Positions 17,377 to 25,201 of a stretch of 38,972 bases of DNA are shown piece after piece. The notes below the pieces were generated by a model that did no database searches, was not told where the DNA came from, and worked only from the letters and a program-made list of their open reading frames with translations. Location: contig JAUYSD010000199.1 of assembly GCA_030696505.1 (NCBI GenBank), positions 1 through 38,972 of the forward strand, read 5' to 3'. The position numbers and the translations under genes were made by a program. This DNA is from Sulfuritalea sp. Its GTDB lineage: Bacteria > Pseudomonadota > Gammaproteobacteria > Burkholderiales > Rhodocyclaceae. Every line of letters starts with the position of its first letter. The first letter of the stretch is position 1.

Positions 17377-17444
17377 GAAGCCCCTGATGAGACCCCTGCA
17401 CAGCAAGAAGGGGCAGGACAAGACCCTGCCCGCTTCGCTGTGGA

Positions 17445-17496
17445 TGCGTAGCGGGCGGGCCGGCAAAAGACGCTGACGTCGCCCGCTACGGATGAT
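17445..17496. repeat. REP-like intergenic element, unit B, with perfect inverted arms
   Basis: This is the second 52-bp copy in direct orientation, 120 bp from unit A. The arms CGTAGCGGGCG (17447-17457) and CGCCCGCTACG (17480-17490) are perfect 11-bp inverted repeats around a 22-base loop. The last base overlaps the stop of the convergent TonB-type gene, so the pair could act as a bidirectional terminator or mRNA stabiliser. The intervening 68 bp is GC-rich with short related pieces (CCCCTG, CCCTGCCCGC). Confidence 0.78.
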
Positions 17497-17975
17497 CACT
17501 GCAGGCGGAATCTGACCGGAAACAGGGTTTGCCGCGGGTTGCCCGGCAGGGCGCCGATGCGGCGTGCGGCGTCGAGTGCCGCCTGGTCGAGCAGACCGTG
17601 GCCGGAACTGCGCGCCACCGTGGCCGAGATCAACTTGCCGCCGTCGGCAAGGACCAGCAGCAGGATGACTTCGCCTTCGAGGCCCTGCGCGATGGCTTCG
17701 GGCGGATAGAACAGATGCGCGGACAGCGCCGTTTGCGCGCGGCGCAATGAACTGCCCTGCAATGTGCGGGGCGCCAGCGGCGGCTGCGGATTTGCGGCGC
17801 TGTCGCCGGTTTCGGTGCTGACCGCTTCCGCCGCAGCCGCCGGCGGCTGCGCGGTGACCAGGCGCGCTTCGATGCTGACCTGCGGCAAGGGTAGCCTGAC
17901 CGCCAGCCAGATCGGTGCGACGATCACGGCGGCGTGCAGCGCGAGACTCAGCAGCAGGGCGACATGGAGCGGCAT
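17496..17975 (-). CDS. TonB C-terminal domain (energy transducer TonB-type) protein
   Basis: This 159-aa protein has an N-terminal membrane anchor (residues 4-27), a Pro/Ala-rich periplasmic linker (about 43-72) and a TonB C-terminal domain with YPPEAIAQGLEGEVILLL (90-107). TonB links the inner-membrane proton motive force to outer-membrane receptors. No exbB/exbD or receptor gene is adjacent, so it may be a TonB paralogue or a periplasmic scaffold. The open frame extends to 18389, but the added N-terminal sequence is a shadow of the divergent ankyrin gene. I chose the ATG at 17975; an in-frame ATG at 18029 is the alternative. The 3' end abuts REP-like unit B. Confidence 0.8.
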   Translation of the reverse strand: MPLHVALLLSLALHAAVIVAPIWLAVRLPLPQVSIEARLVTAQPPAAAAEAVSTETGDSAANPQPPLAPRTLQGSSLRRAQTALSAHLFYPPEAIAQGLEGEVILLLVLADGGKLISATVARSSGHGLLDQAALDAARRIGALPGNPRQTLFPVRFRLQ

Positions 17976-18027
17976 TGGAACGATTCTAGGGGTTTGCCGG
18001 TCATTCCCATTCTCTATACTGCTCACC

Positions 18028-19176
18028 ATGAAAATTCTTTCCTTCCTGCTGATTCTGCTGACCGCCGCCGCCCCCCTGCGTGCAGCGACCTTGCCCGACG
18101 CGGCGCGATTCACCGTTGCCATTGAAAACGGCGACCTGTCCGCTGCGCGCGAATGGCTGGATGCAGGCCTGGTGCCGGATTTCGAGGGCCGGGTGATCGG
18201 CAGCGGCCTGATGATCGCGGCCTGGGAAGGCAATGTCCCGATGATGGAACTGTTCGTCTCGCGCGGCGCCGACATCAACAAGGTCAATGCCATTGGCGAG
18301 CAGGCGCTGCAGCATGCAGCCTGGAAAGGGCATCTGGCGGCAGTGCGCTGGTTGGTCGAGCACGGCGCCAGCGTGAATCGCCCAGGCAAGGAATGGGCGG
18401 CCCTGCATTACGCCGTGTTTGCCGGCCATGCGGAGGTGGTGAGCTATCTGCTGGAGCAGGGTGCCGACATCAATGCGCTGTCCACCAACGGTTCGACGCC
18501 GCTGATGATGGCAGCGCGCGAAGGACAGGAGGCGATCGCGAAGCGCTTGCTGACTGCCGGCGCCCGCCGCGACATCGTCAACGAGTGGGGCGACGATGCG
18601 CTGCGCTGGGCGATGCGCCACAACAACCTGACGATAGCCCGTGAAATCGCCGGCGCCGAGGGTTTTCCCGCCGTCGCGGCACGGCCGACCGCATCCTGGG
18701 GCACCGCCGTGCGTTCGCAGGCCGTGCCCGATCGGGCCGACTCGCTGATGGCTCAGGCCCGCGGCATGGAGGCCGCCGGGCAGCGCGACGAGGCGCTGCG
18801 ACTCTACCGCGCGGCGCTGGCCGTGATTCGCCAGGCCGATGCGGCGAGGAAACCCGTTGCCGCACGGGGCCGCGCCGCGAGCGGAATGGTCATCACCGCG
18901 CGCCGTGACAAACCCGATTCCCAGTCGGCGGCGCTGAACTACGCCGCGCCGGCGAACCCCGGCGAATCGGCGCCGGTCCCGGGCGGCGCCAGCCCGGGAG
19001 TTGGCGCTGGCGGCACGGCGCCAACTCCCGGCGCGGGCGCCGACGACTGGTTGCGCCGCGCCCGCGAACTGGAAAGCGCCGGGCGCCGCAAGGAGGCGCT
19101 GCAAGCCTATCGCCAGGCCTCGGCCATCCTGCGCAGCCCGGCTCGGGTACCGGCGAATGCTCAGCCGACCCGCTGA
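18028..19176 (+). CDS. Secreted ankyrin-repeat protein
   Basis: This 382-aa protein begins with a clear signal peptide (MKILSFLLILLTAAAPLRA) and carries about four ankyrin repeats between residues 24 and 190, for example GEQALQHAAWKGHLAAVRWL and GSTPLMMAAREGQEAIAKRL. The C-terminal half has two similar short helical elements with the pattern ARxxExxGxRxEALxxYRxA (near 249 and 346), like half TPR units, joined by a Gly/Pro/Ala linker. Periplasmic ankyrin proteins mediate protein contacts; the partner is unknown. The start at 18028 is the only one giving a signal peptide. Dispersed repeat copy 3 and its inverted partner are embedded in the linker. It is divergent from the TonB-type gene. Confidence 0.85.
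   Translation: MKILSFLLILLTAAAPLRAATLPDAARFTVAIENGDLSAAREWLDAGLVPDFEGRVIGSGLMIAAWEGNVPMMELFVSRGADINKVNAIGEQALQHAAWKGHLAAVRWLVEHGASVNRPGKEWAALHYAVFAGHAEVVSYLLEQGADINALSTNGSTPLMMAAREGQEAIAKRLLTAGARRDIVNEWGDDALRWAMRHNNLTIAREIAGAEGFPAVAARPTASWGTAVRSQAVPDRADSLMAQARGMEAAGQRDEALRLYRAALAVIRQADAARKPVAARGRAASGMVITARRDKPDSQSAALNYAAPANPGESAPVPGGASPGVGAGGTAPTPGAGADDWLRRARELESAGRRKEALQAYRQASAILRSPARVPANAQPTR
18994..19031. repeat. Dispersed repeat copy 3 within a 14-bp-arm inverted repeat
   Basis: The repeat core AGTTGGCGCTG starts at 18999, with tail GCGGCACGGCGC. An opposing half-site follows, so CCGGGAGTTGGCGC (18994-19007) and GCGCCAACTCCCGG (19018-19031) form perfect arms around a 10-base loop. It lies in the coding region for the low-complexity linker of the ankyrin protein. 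Confidence 0.8.
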
Positions 19177-19203
19177 GTTCCGGGAGTGCGGCGGCGGTAA
19201 AGC

Positions 19204-19232
19204 TTGACAGTTAAAGTATTTATGATTACGAT
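19204..19232 (+). promoter_or_regulatory. Strong candidate sigma70 promoter of the ring-cleavage operon
   Basis: A perfect TTGACA (19204-19209) is followed after 17 bases by TACGAT (19227-19232) in an AT-rich stretch unlike its surroundings. The MBL-fold gene starts at 19287 after CAAGGAG, so the leader would be about 48 bases. No other promoter-like sequence is needed for the five genes that follow. Confidence 0.6.
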
Positions 19233-19286
19233 AAGAGGAATTCAATTACGCAAAAGTAAATAGCGGATCATTGCCAAGGAGCTTCC

Positions 19287-20252
19287 ATGAGCGACAAAAA
19301 GTTTGCCTCGCACGCTGACCTCGAACAGAAAAAAGTCAGTTTCGAGAAACTCTCGGACAACGCCTGGGCCTATACCGCCGAAGGCGATCCCAACACCGGC
19401 GTGATCATCGGCGACGATGCGGTGATGATCATCGATGCGACGGCAACGCCGGTCATGGCCCAGGACGTGATCCGCCATGTACGCCAGATCACCGACAAGC
19501 CGATCAAATACGTCACGCTGACCCACTATCACGCCGTGCGCGTGCTGGGCGCCGCTGGCTACAAGCAAGAAGGCCTGCAGGACATCATCGCCTCGCAGCA
19601 GACGCGCGAGCTGATCGTCGAGCGCGGCCAGCAGGACATGGATTCCGAAATCGGGCGCTTTCCACGCCTGTTCAATGCCGTCGAGAGCGTGCCCGGCCTG
19701 ACCTGGCCGACCGTGGTCTTCGACAAGGAGATGACCCTGTGGATGGGCAAGCTCGAAGTGCAGATCATGCATCTTGGCCGCGGCCACACCAAGGGCGACA
19801 CGGTGGTCTGGCTGCCGCAACAGAAGATCCTGTTCTCGGGCGACCTGGTCGAGGCGGATGCCGCCTGCTATACGGGCGACGCCTATCTCGCCGACTGGCC
19901 TGCGACGCTCGACGCGCTGGCCGCGCTGCAGCCGGAAAAGATGATTCCCGGGCGCGGCCCGGCCCTGATGAATCCGCAGCGCGTGCAGCAGGGTCTGGCC
20001 TACACCCGCGACTTCGTGTCCACGCTGTATCGCAGCGCCCAGGAAGCCGTGGCCCAGGGCATGGATCTGGCTGCCTGCATGGCGCACACGCGCAAGGCCA
20101 TGGACCCGAAGTTCGCCAGCGTGTTCATCTACGAGCATTGCCTGCCCTTCGATGTGACGCGCGCCCACGACGAGGCGTCCGGCATTCGCGACCCGCGCAT
20201 CTGGACCGCCGAGCGCGACCAGGAGATGTGGCATGCGCTGCAGGCGGTCTGA
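19287..20252 (+). CDS. MBL-fold metallohydrolase-like protein with altered metal motif
   Basis: This 321-aa protein has the metallo-beta-lactamase fold, whose members hydrolyse lactones, thioesters or similar bonds. The signature HxHxDH reads HYHAVR (H80, H82, with Asp replaced by Val and His by Arg). H167 (LGRGHTKGD) and D186 (FSGDLVE) remain, so one metal may still bind. The same altered motif may be normal for this subfamily, which I recall beside aromatic flavin hydroxylases in Burkholderiales; that would need an alignment. It is the first gene after a good promoter and lies 27 bp before the hydroxylase. A plausible role is hydrolysis of an intermediate in the same pathway. Confidence 0.85.
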   Translation: MSDKKFASHADLEQKKVSFEKLSDNAWAYTAEGDPNTGVIIGDDAVMIIDATATPVMAQDVIRHVRQITDKPIKYVTLTHYHAVRVLGAAGYKQEGLQDIIASQQTRELIVERGQQDMDSEIGRFPRLFNAVESVPGLTWPTVVFDKEMTLWMGKLEVQIMHLGRGHTKGDTVVWLPQQKILFSGDLVEADAACYTGDAYLADWPATLDALAALQPEKMIPGRGPALMNPQRVQQGLAYTRDFVSTLYRSAQEAVAQGMDLAACMAHTRKAMDPKFASVFIYEHCLPFDVTRAHDEASGIRDPRIWTAERDQEMWHALQAV

Positions 20253-20279
20253 GGCCGCCAGGCAGACGGGGATGGTGCC

Positions 20280-21968
20280 ATGCTGAAGACCTACAACTAC
20301 CCGAAGTTCGAGTACCGCCGGCCCCCTGAAATCGCCAGCGGCAAAACGCTGAAAGTGCCGGTGGTGGTGGTCGGCGCCGGTCCGGTCGGGCTGGCCGCCG
20401 CGCTCGACCTGCAACAGCAGGACCTGCCGGTGCTGCTGCTGGACGAAGACGACACGGTCTCGATCGGTTCGCGCGGCGTCTGCTACGCCAAGCGCGCGCT
20501 GGAAATCCTCGATCGCTACGGCGTCGGCGATGCGGTCTGCGCCAAGGGCGTGTCGTGGAATGTCGGGCGCACCTTCTTCCGCGAGGAGGAGGTGTACAAC
20601 TTCAACCTGGTTCCCGAGCCGGATCACCATCGCCCGGGCATGGTGAACCTGCAGCAGTACTACCTTGAAGAGTACCTGGCGGCAAGTGCCGCGGCGCGGC
20701 CGGAGATCGAGCTGCGCTGGAAGAACAAGGTGGTTTCGGTGGCACAGGGCGACAGGACCGTCACGCTCAAGGTGGAAACCGAGGATGGTTTCTACACGGT
20801 CGAAACCGACTGGCTGATCGCCGCCGACGGCGCACGCAGCCCGATACGCCGCATGCTCAGCCTCGAAGTCGAGGGCAAGATCTTCATGGACCGCTTCCTC
20901 ATCGCCGACGTCGTGATGAAGGCCGAATTCCCCTCCGAGCGTTGGTTCTGGTTCGATCCGCCCTTCCATCCGGGGCAGTCGGTGTTGCTGCATCGGCAGA
21001 CCGACAGCGTCTATCGCATCGACTTTCAACTGGGCTGGGACGCCGATCCGGAACAGGCGAAGAAGCCGGAGAACGTGCTGCCGCGGATCAAGGCCATGCT
21101 CGGCGCACTGGACGGAAAAGAACGGGAGTTCGAGCTGGAATGGGTCAGCGTCTATACTTTCCAGTGCCGCCGCATGGGACGCTTCAACCACGGCAATGTG
21201 CTCTTCATCGGCGATGCCGCGCATCAGGTCTCGCCCTTCGGCGCGCGCGGCGCCAACTCCGGTCTGCAGGACGCCGACAACCTGGGCTGGAAGCTGAAGC
21301 TGGTCATGGCTGGTTTGGCGCCCGCGGCACTGCTCGACAGCTATTCGGAGGAGCGCATCTACGCCGCCGACGAGAACCTGTTGAACTCGACGCGTTCGAC
21401 CGATTTCATCACGCCCAAGAGCAAGGTCAGCCGGACTTTCCGCAATGCCGTGCTGGGTCTGGCGAAAGATCACGCTTTCGGCCGCGCCCTGGTCAATTCC
21501 GGGCGGCTTTCGGTGCCGGCCTTTCTTACGGCATCCAGCCTCAATACGCCGGACGGCGCGGGCGACAGCTTTGCCGGCCGCATGGTGCCCGGAGCGCCGA
21601 TGGACGATGCGCCGGTGGTGGAAAACGGTAAGGCTGGCTGGCTGCACAACAAGGTCGGCCACAGCTTCGTCGCGCTGTATTTTGCGCAGGATGCCGCCGT
21701 GTTGCCAGCGCCAACTCTTGCCGCGCTGTCGAATCTTTCATGGCAAGGGATCGAGGTGCGGCCTCTGGTGATTTCGGCCGGCCCCGGCCTGCTTGCCGGC
21801 GATATTCCTGTCCTCGAAGATGCGCGCGGCGTCGCCGCCCGGCGCTACGACGCGCAGCCGGGTACGGTGTATCTGCTGCGTCCCGACCAGCACGTCGCCG
21901 CGCGCTGGCGCTCGTTCGGTGCCGACAAAGTCCGCGCCGCGGTCGCCAGGGCGACCTGCAACATATGA
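20280..21968 (+). CDS. FAD-dependent aromatic hydroxylase (class A flavoprotein monooxygenase)
   Basis: This NAD(P)H-dependent enzyme probably adds a hydroxyl group to an aromatic ring. The 562-aa protein shows the FAD-binding VVGAGPVGLAAALDL (about residues 31-45), the DG motif LIAADGARSPIRR (near 180) and the GD motif FIGDAAHQVSPFGARGANSG (near 310). The C-terminal 110 residues form the thioredoxin-like domain seen in phenol hydroxylase and MhpA-type enzymes, ending with YLLRPDQHVAARW. The substrate is not evident; a monohydroxylated aromatic acid leading to a para-dihydroxy compound would fit the downstream genes. Dispersed repeat copy 4 (21694-21716) encodes LPAPT between the main and C-terminal domains. 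Confidence 0.88.
   Translation: MLKTYNYPKFEYRRPPEIASGKTLKVPVVVVGAGPVGLAAALDLQQQDLPVLLLDEDDTVSIGSRGVCYAKRALEILDRYGVGDAVCAKGVSWNVGRTFFREEEVYNFNLVPEPDHHRPGMVNLQQYYLEEYLAASAAARPEIELRWKNKVVSVAQGDRTVTLKVETEDGFYTVETDWLIAADGARSPIRRMLSLEVEGKIFMDRFLIADVVMKAEFPSERWFWFDPPFHPGQSVLLHRQTDSVYRIDFQLGWDADPEQAKKPENVLPRIKAMLGALDGKEREFELEWVSVYTFQCRRMGRFNHGNVLFIGDAAHQVSPFGARGANSGLQDADNLGWKLKLVMAGLAPAALLDSYSEERIYAADENLLNSTRSTDFITPKSKVSRTFRNAVLGLAKDHAFGRALVNSGRLSVPAFLTASSLNTPDGAGDSFAGRMVPGAPMDDAPVVENGKAGWLHNKVGHSFVALYFAQDAAVLPAPTLAALSNLSWQGIEVRPLVISAGPGLLAGDIPVLEDARGVAARRYDAQPGTVYLLRPDQHVAARWRSFGADKVRAAVARATCNI
21694..21716 (-). repeat. Dispersed repeat, copy 4
   Basis: The core AGTTGGCGCTG is exact on the minus strand, with tail GCAACACGGCGG. 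It is read in the hydroxylase gene as V-L-P-A-P-T-L. Beyond the repeat itself, copies 2, 4 and 5 share CAAG immediately 5' of AGTT. Confidence 0.75.
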
Positions 21969-22017
21969 CGCCGGCCCGCGCAGCGGAATCCCCGGCGCGC
22001 AAAGCGAGGAGAAAATC

Positions 22018-22242
22018 ATGACACTCAACCTGAACCCGAACTTTTCCGAAGCCGGCAAGCGCTACTTCAACGCCTATACGCCGGCCGACGATTTCTACGA
22101 ACTGCTCATCAACACGCACCGCGACCTGTCCGACGAGCAATCCGAACTGCTCAACGCAAGGCTGATCCTGCTGCTCGCCAACCATATCGGCGACATCGGC
22201 ACGCTGCGCGAAGCCCTGAACATTGCCCGCGAAGGAGTCTGA
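22018..22242 (+). CDS. Small DUF2783-type protein
   Basis: This 74-aa, mostly helical, soluble protein with the core DFYELLINTHRDLSDEQSELLNARL looks like the DUF2783 family, whose genes accompany aromatic flavin hydroxylases in proteobacteria. It has no signal peptide, membrane segment or cofactor motif. A good ribosome site (GCGAGGAG) precedes the ATG. It lies 49 bp after the hydroxylase and 2 bp before the VOC gene. The conserved pairing suggests a subunit or stabiliser of the hydroxylase or ring-cleaving enzyme; there is no direct evidence for this. Confidence 0.75.
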   Translation: MTLNLNPNFSEAGKRYFNAYTPADDFYELLINTHRDLSDEQSELLNARLILLLANHIGDIGTLREALNIAREGV

Positions 22243-22244
22243 AC

Positions 22245-22805
22245 ATGTCCACCAGTCTGGTCCGCAAAGTGCATCACGTCGCCTACCGCTGCAAGGACGC
22301 CAAGGAAACCGTCGAGTGGTACGGCAAGTACCTGAAGATGGACTTCATCCTGGCGATCGCCGAAGACGAAGTGCCGTCCACCAAGGCGCCCGATCCCTAC
22401 ATGCACATCTTCCTCGACGCCGGCGCCGGCAACATCCTGGCTTTCTTCGAACTGCCGACGCAGCCGGCGATGGGCCGCGATCCGAACACGCCGAGCTGGA
22501 CCCAGCACCTGGCGCTGGAAGTCGGCAGCATGGAAGAAATGCTGGCCGCCAAGGCACGCCTGGAGGCGGACGGCATCGAGGTCGTCGGGCCCACCGATCA
22601 CACGATTTTCAAGTCGATCTATTTCTTCGATCCGAGCGGCCATCGCCTGGAACTCGCCTGCAATACCGCAACGCCGGAAATGATGCAGCGTCTCGACGCG
22701 GTCAAGTGGGACATGCTCAATGAATGGGCGCTGACGCGCAAGGCGCCTAGGCATGCGCGCTGGATGCACGACGGCAGCCATACGCCGGCGGGAAGCAAAC
22801 CGTGA
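22245..22805 (+). CDS. VOC-superfamily metalloprotein (glyoxalase/extradiol dioxygenase fold)
   Basis: This 186-aa protein has two beta-alpha-beta-beta-beta modules of the vicinal oxygen chelate fold. Likely metal ligands are H11 (VHHVAYR), E69 (FFELP), H88 (TQHLALEV) and E136 (HRLELAC). The family includes glyoxalase I, methylmalonyl-CoA epimerase and type I extradiol dioxygenases. It sits between a ring hydroxylase and a fumarylacetoacetase-type hydrolase, and no cupin-type homogentisate or gentisate dioxygenase is present in the window, so it is a candidate ring-cleaving enzyme; this is inference. An accessory or epimerase role is possible. The stop overlaps the GTG start of the next gene (GTGA). 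Confidence 0.85.
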   Translation: MSTSLVRKVHHVAYRCKDAKETVEWYGKYLKMDFILAIAEDEVPSTKAPDPYMHIFLDAGAGNILAFFELPTQPAMGRDPNTPSWTQHLALEVGSMEEMLAAKARLEADGIEVVGPTDHTIFKSIYFFDPSGHRLELACNTATPEMMQRLDAVKWDMLNEWALTRKAPRHARWMHDGSHTPAGSKP

Positions 22806-23836
22806 AACTGGCTACCTTGAAGCAGGGCGGTCGCGACGGCACCCTGGTGGTGGTCAGTCGCGACCTTGCTTACTGCCAGACCGTGGGCGGCATTGCCGGT
22901 ACGCTGCAGCAGGCGCTGGACAACTGGGACCAGGTGTTGCCGCGGCTGCAGCAGGTGTCCGACCTGCTCAACGCCGGCGTAACGCAGCAGACCGCCCGCC
23001 ATGCCATGCCCTTCGATCCGTGCGCTTGCCACAGCCCGCTGCCGCGCGCCTACCAGTGGGCCGATGGCTCGGCCTACATCAATCATGTCGAACTGGTGCG
23101 CAAGGCCCGCGGCGCCGAGTTGCCGCCGGAATTACTGGTCGATCCGCTGATGTACCAGGGCGGTTCCGACAGCTTCGTCGGCCCCTGCGATCCGGTGCTG
23201 GCCTGCGACGAGGCCTGGGGCATCGACTTCGAGGCCGAGGTGGCGGTGGTGACCGGCGACGTGCCGCTGGGCGCCTCGCCCCGCCAGTGCGCGCAACAGA
23301 TTCGCCTGCTGATGCTGGTGAATGACGTCAGCCTACGCAATCTGATCCCCGCCGAACTGGCCAAGGGCTTCGGCTTTCTGCAGTCGAAACCGGCTTCGGC
23401 ATTTTCGCCGGTGGCCGTCACGCCCGATGAACTGGGGGCGGCATGGAAGGACAACAAGCTGCATTTGCCGCTGACTGTCGCCCTGAACGGCGAACCTTTC
23501 GGCAAACCGAATGCCGGCGTGGATATGACTTTCGATTTTGCCCAGCTGATCGCGCATCTGGCGAAGACGCGCGAACTCGAAGCCGGCTCGATCATCGGCT
23601 CCGGCACGGTGTCGAACAAGCAGGGCGGCCTGTTCGGTTCCTCGGTGGGGAATGGGGGCGTCGGCTACTGCTGCATTGCCGAGCTCAGGATGTACGAAAC
23701 CATAGAAACCGGAAAGCCGAAGACGCCCTTCATGCACTTCGGCGACCATGTCAGGATCGAGATGCTGGGCGACGACGGCGCCAGCATCTTCGGCGCCATC
23801 GATCAGATCGTCGAGCGCTACGTCGCGGCTGCCTGA
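22802..23836 (+). CDS. Fumarylacetoacetate hydrolase family protein
   Basis: This 344-aa enzyme of the FAH family likely cleaves fumarylacetoacetate or a related 1,3-diketo acid to fumarate plus a keto or short-chain acid. The metal-binding acidic residues are visible in DFEAEVAVVTGD (about 140-151) and NDVSLRN. The C-terminal GSGTVSNKQGG and GFLQSKPASAFSP segments are typical of the longer, betaproteobacterial FAH type. The start is a GTG overlapping the VOC stop. The last 19 bp overlap the 3' end of the convergent FimV-like gene. With the zeta-class GST at 25202, it forms the expected isomerase and hydrolase pair of a homogentisate- or gentisate-type route. Confidence 0.9.
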   Translation: MKLATLKQGGRDGTLVVVSRDLAYCQTVGGIAGTLQQALDNWDQVLPRLQQVSDLLNAGVTQQTARHAMPFDPCACHSPLPRAYQWADGSAYINHVELVRKARGAELPPELLVDPLMYQGGSDSFVGPCDPVLACDEAWGIDFEAEVAVVTGDVPLGASPRQCAQQIRLLMLVNDVSLRNLIPAELAKGFGFLQSKPASAFSPVAVTPDELGAAWKDNKLHLPLTVALNGEPFGKPNAGVDMTFDFAQLIAHLAKTRELEAGSIIGSGTVSNKQGGLFGSSVGNGGVGYCCIAELRMYETIETGKPKTPFMHFGDHVRIEMLGDDGASIFGAIDQIVERYVAAA

Positions 23837-25092
23837 GCAGAGTCGGGAGTTTCTTCCTTGAGGATTTCGATCAGCAAGATGATTTCCTCCGCCACCGATT
23901 GTGGGAAGCCCGCGCGAGCACCGTCGCGATTGTCTTCCAGCAGGCGCCGCAGGTAATCGATGCACTCCTGCGGCCGCGCCCAGATAGTCTGCACATGCTC
24001 CGCCACGCGGGAGAATTTCTCCAGCGTCGGCGCTTCGCCGGTGTCGGTGCCGACCGAGAATTCCGCCTGAATGTTGAAGTTCTTGCGCAACTGCTCGGCA
24101 GTTTCCGCGAATTCCCGGTTGAGCCCGCGCTTGCGGTAGATGCCGAGCAATTTCAGCCAGTGGTAGAGGGCATGGCGCGGGTTGGCTTCGGTGTATTCGA
24201 CCAAGGCTTGCGCGGCACCCTGTTCGAGTCCCATGGACAACATGATCTCGGCCAATTGCAGCGTGGGTTCGAGACCGGTTTCCGGCGGGCCGGAGGCGGC
24301 GCGGGCAGGCGCGCGAGCGGCCGCCGCAGGCTGTCTGGCAGCCTCCCTTGCCACGGATTCGGGATCGGCGTGTTCCAGCGAAAAGTCGCTCGCAACGGGC
24401 TTGGCCTCCGGCAGCGGTGCGGCCGCTGTGTTTGCGGCCGGTGTCGGCGCAGCCGCCGCCGCGACGGCTTCGGCCTGCAGGTCTTCGGTCGGCACGCGGG
24501 GCTCGATCCGCGGCGCAGTCTTCAGGCCTTGCATTGCCTGTGCGAAGGGGGATGCTTGCACCTCGGTCGGTGAGGTTGCATCGGTTGCAGCCTTGCCGGA
24601 AGGACGACCCATCCGCGCGCCGGCTGTCTGCGCCTTCGGTGCGGCGGACTTGCGCCGACGGAACCACCAGAGGGCGACCAGGCCTGCCGCCGCGAGATTG
24701 GCCACCATCAGACGCGTGCCGCCGTCATCTGCTGGCGCGGGCTCTGCCGCGACAGGCGCCACGACCGGCTGGTGGGTCGGCATGTTGCGCACCAGGAGAC
24801 TGACCGCGACCATGGTTTGCTCGATGCGCCGCAAATTGTCGAGCATGTCCTGCACGCCGTTCGCTTCGTCGACGCCGGTCAGCCCCACGCGCCACTCGAT
24901 ACGCAGCACCGAGCGCTCATCCTCTGACACCTTGCCCAGACGGCGCAGGTCGATCTGTTCGCTGCGGCGCAGGCTCGGCTCGGGTACCGCCGCGACTGCT
25001 GCCGGCAGCAGGAACAGCGCCGACAGGGCGGCACAGACCCGGCCGGTTTGCGTGAGACAAGGGACGATGTTGGTGGCCTGGGACTTGGGCAT
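23818..25092 (-). CDS. FimV-like membrane protein with low-complexity linker
   Basis: This 424-aa protein starts with a hydrophobic leader (about 19-36), has a periplasmic segment rich in helix (40-110), a membrane segment at about 128-144 (VANLAAAGLVALWWF) followed by RRRK, then a long Ala/Pro-rich linker (150-270). The C-terminal domain has helical repeats (LAEIMLSMGLEQGAAQALVEY, with A-E-Q-L-R-K later). This arrangement is like FimV/TPR proteins that organise type IV pili or polar assembly, although there is no LysM motif and it is shorter than FimV. It separates FAH from the isomerase gene on the opposite strand, with its stop inside the FAH reading frame. The functional name is tentative. 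Confidence 0.7.
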   Translation of the reverse strand: MPKSQATNIVPCLTQTGRVCAALSALFLLPAAVAAVPEPSLRRSEQIDLRRLGKVSEDERSVLRIEWRVGLTGVDEANGVQDMLDNLRRIEQTMVAVSLLVRNMPTHQPVVAPVAAEPAPADDGGTRLMVANLAAAGLVALWWFRRRKSAAPKAQTAGARMGRPSGKAATDATSPTEVQASPFAQAMQGLKTAPRIEPRVPTEDLQAEAVAAAAAPTPAANTAAAPLPEAKPVASDFSLEHADPESVAREAARQPAAAARAPARAASGPPETGLEPTLQLAEIMLSMGLEQGAAQALVEYTEANPRHALYHWLKLLGIYRKRGLNREFAETAEQLRKNFNIQAEFSVGTDTGEAPTLEKFSRVAEHVQTIWARPQECIDYLRRLLEDNRDGARAGFPQSVAEEIILLIEILKEETPDSAQAAAT

Positions 25093-25201
25093 CGAATTGG
25101 GCGGCGCTATAGTGCTGTCATTCTAGGCTCAGCGACGGACACTTGCTTCGCCTGAGCAGGCGAGCGCAAACCCCTTAAATTGCATTTTTTGCAGGATGGC
25201 C

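Noticed and set aside
17976-18389. A longer N-terminus for the TonB-type protein
   Set aside because: The extra residues are antisense to the ankyrin signal peptide and repeat region, and the membrane anchor starts at 17975.
21248-21262. GGCGCCAACTCCGG in the hydroxylase as an extra copy of the dispersed repeat
   Set aside because: It lacks the rest of the core and encodes the conserved GANSG of the flavin-binding GD motif, so family conservation explains it.
19242-21662. An 806-residue minus-strand open frame opposite the MBL-fold and hydroxylase genes
   Set aside because: It shows no domain or start signal and spans two well-supported genes; it is a GC-driven shadow. The same applies to 35234-37111 and 12626-14233.
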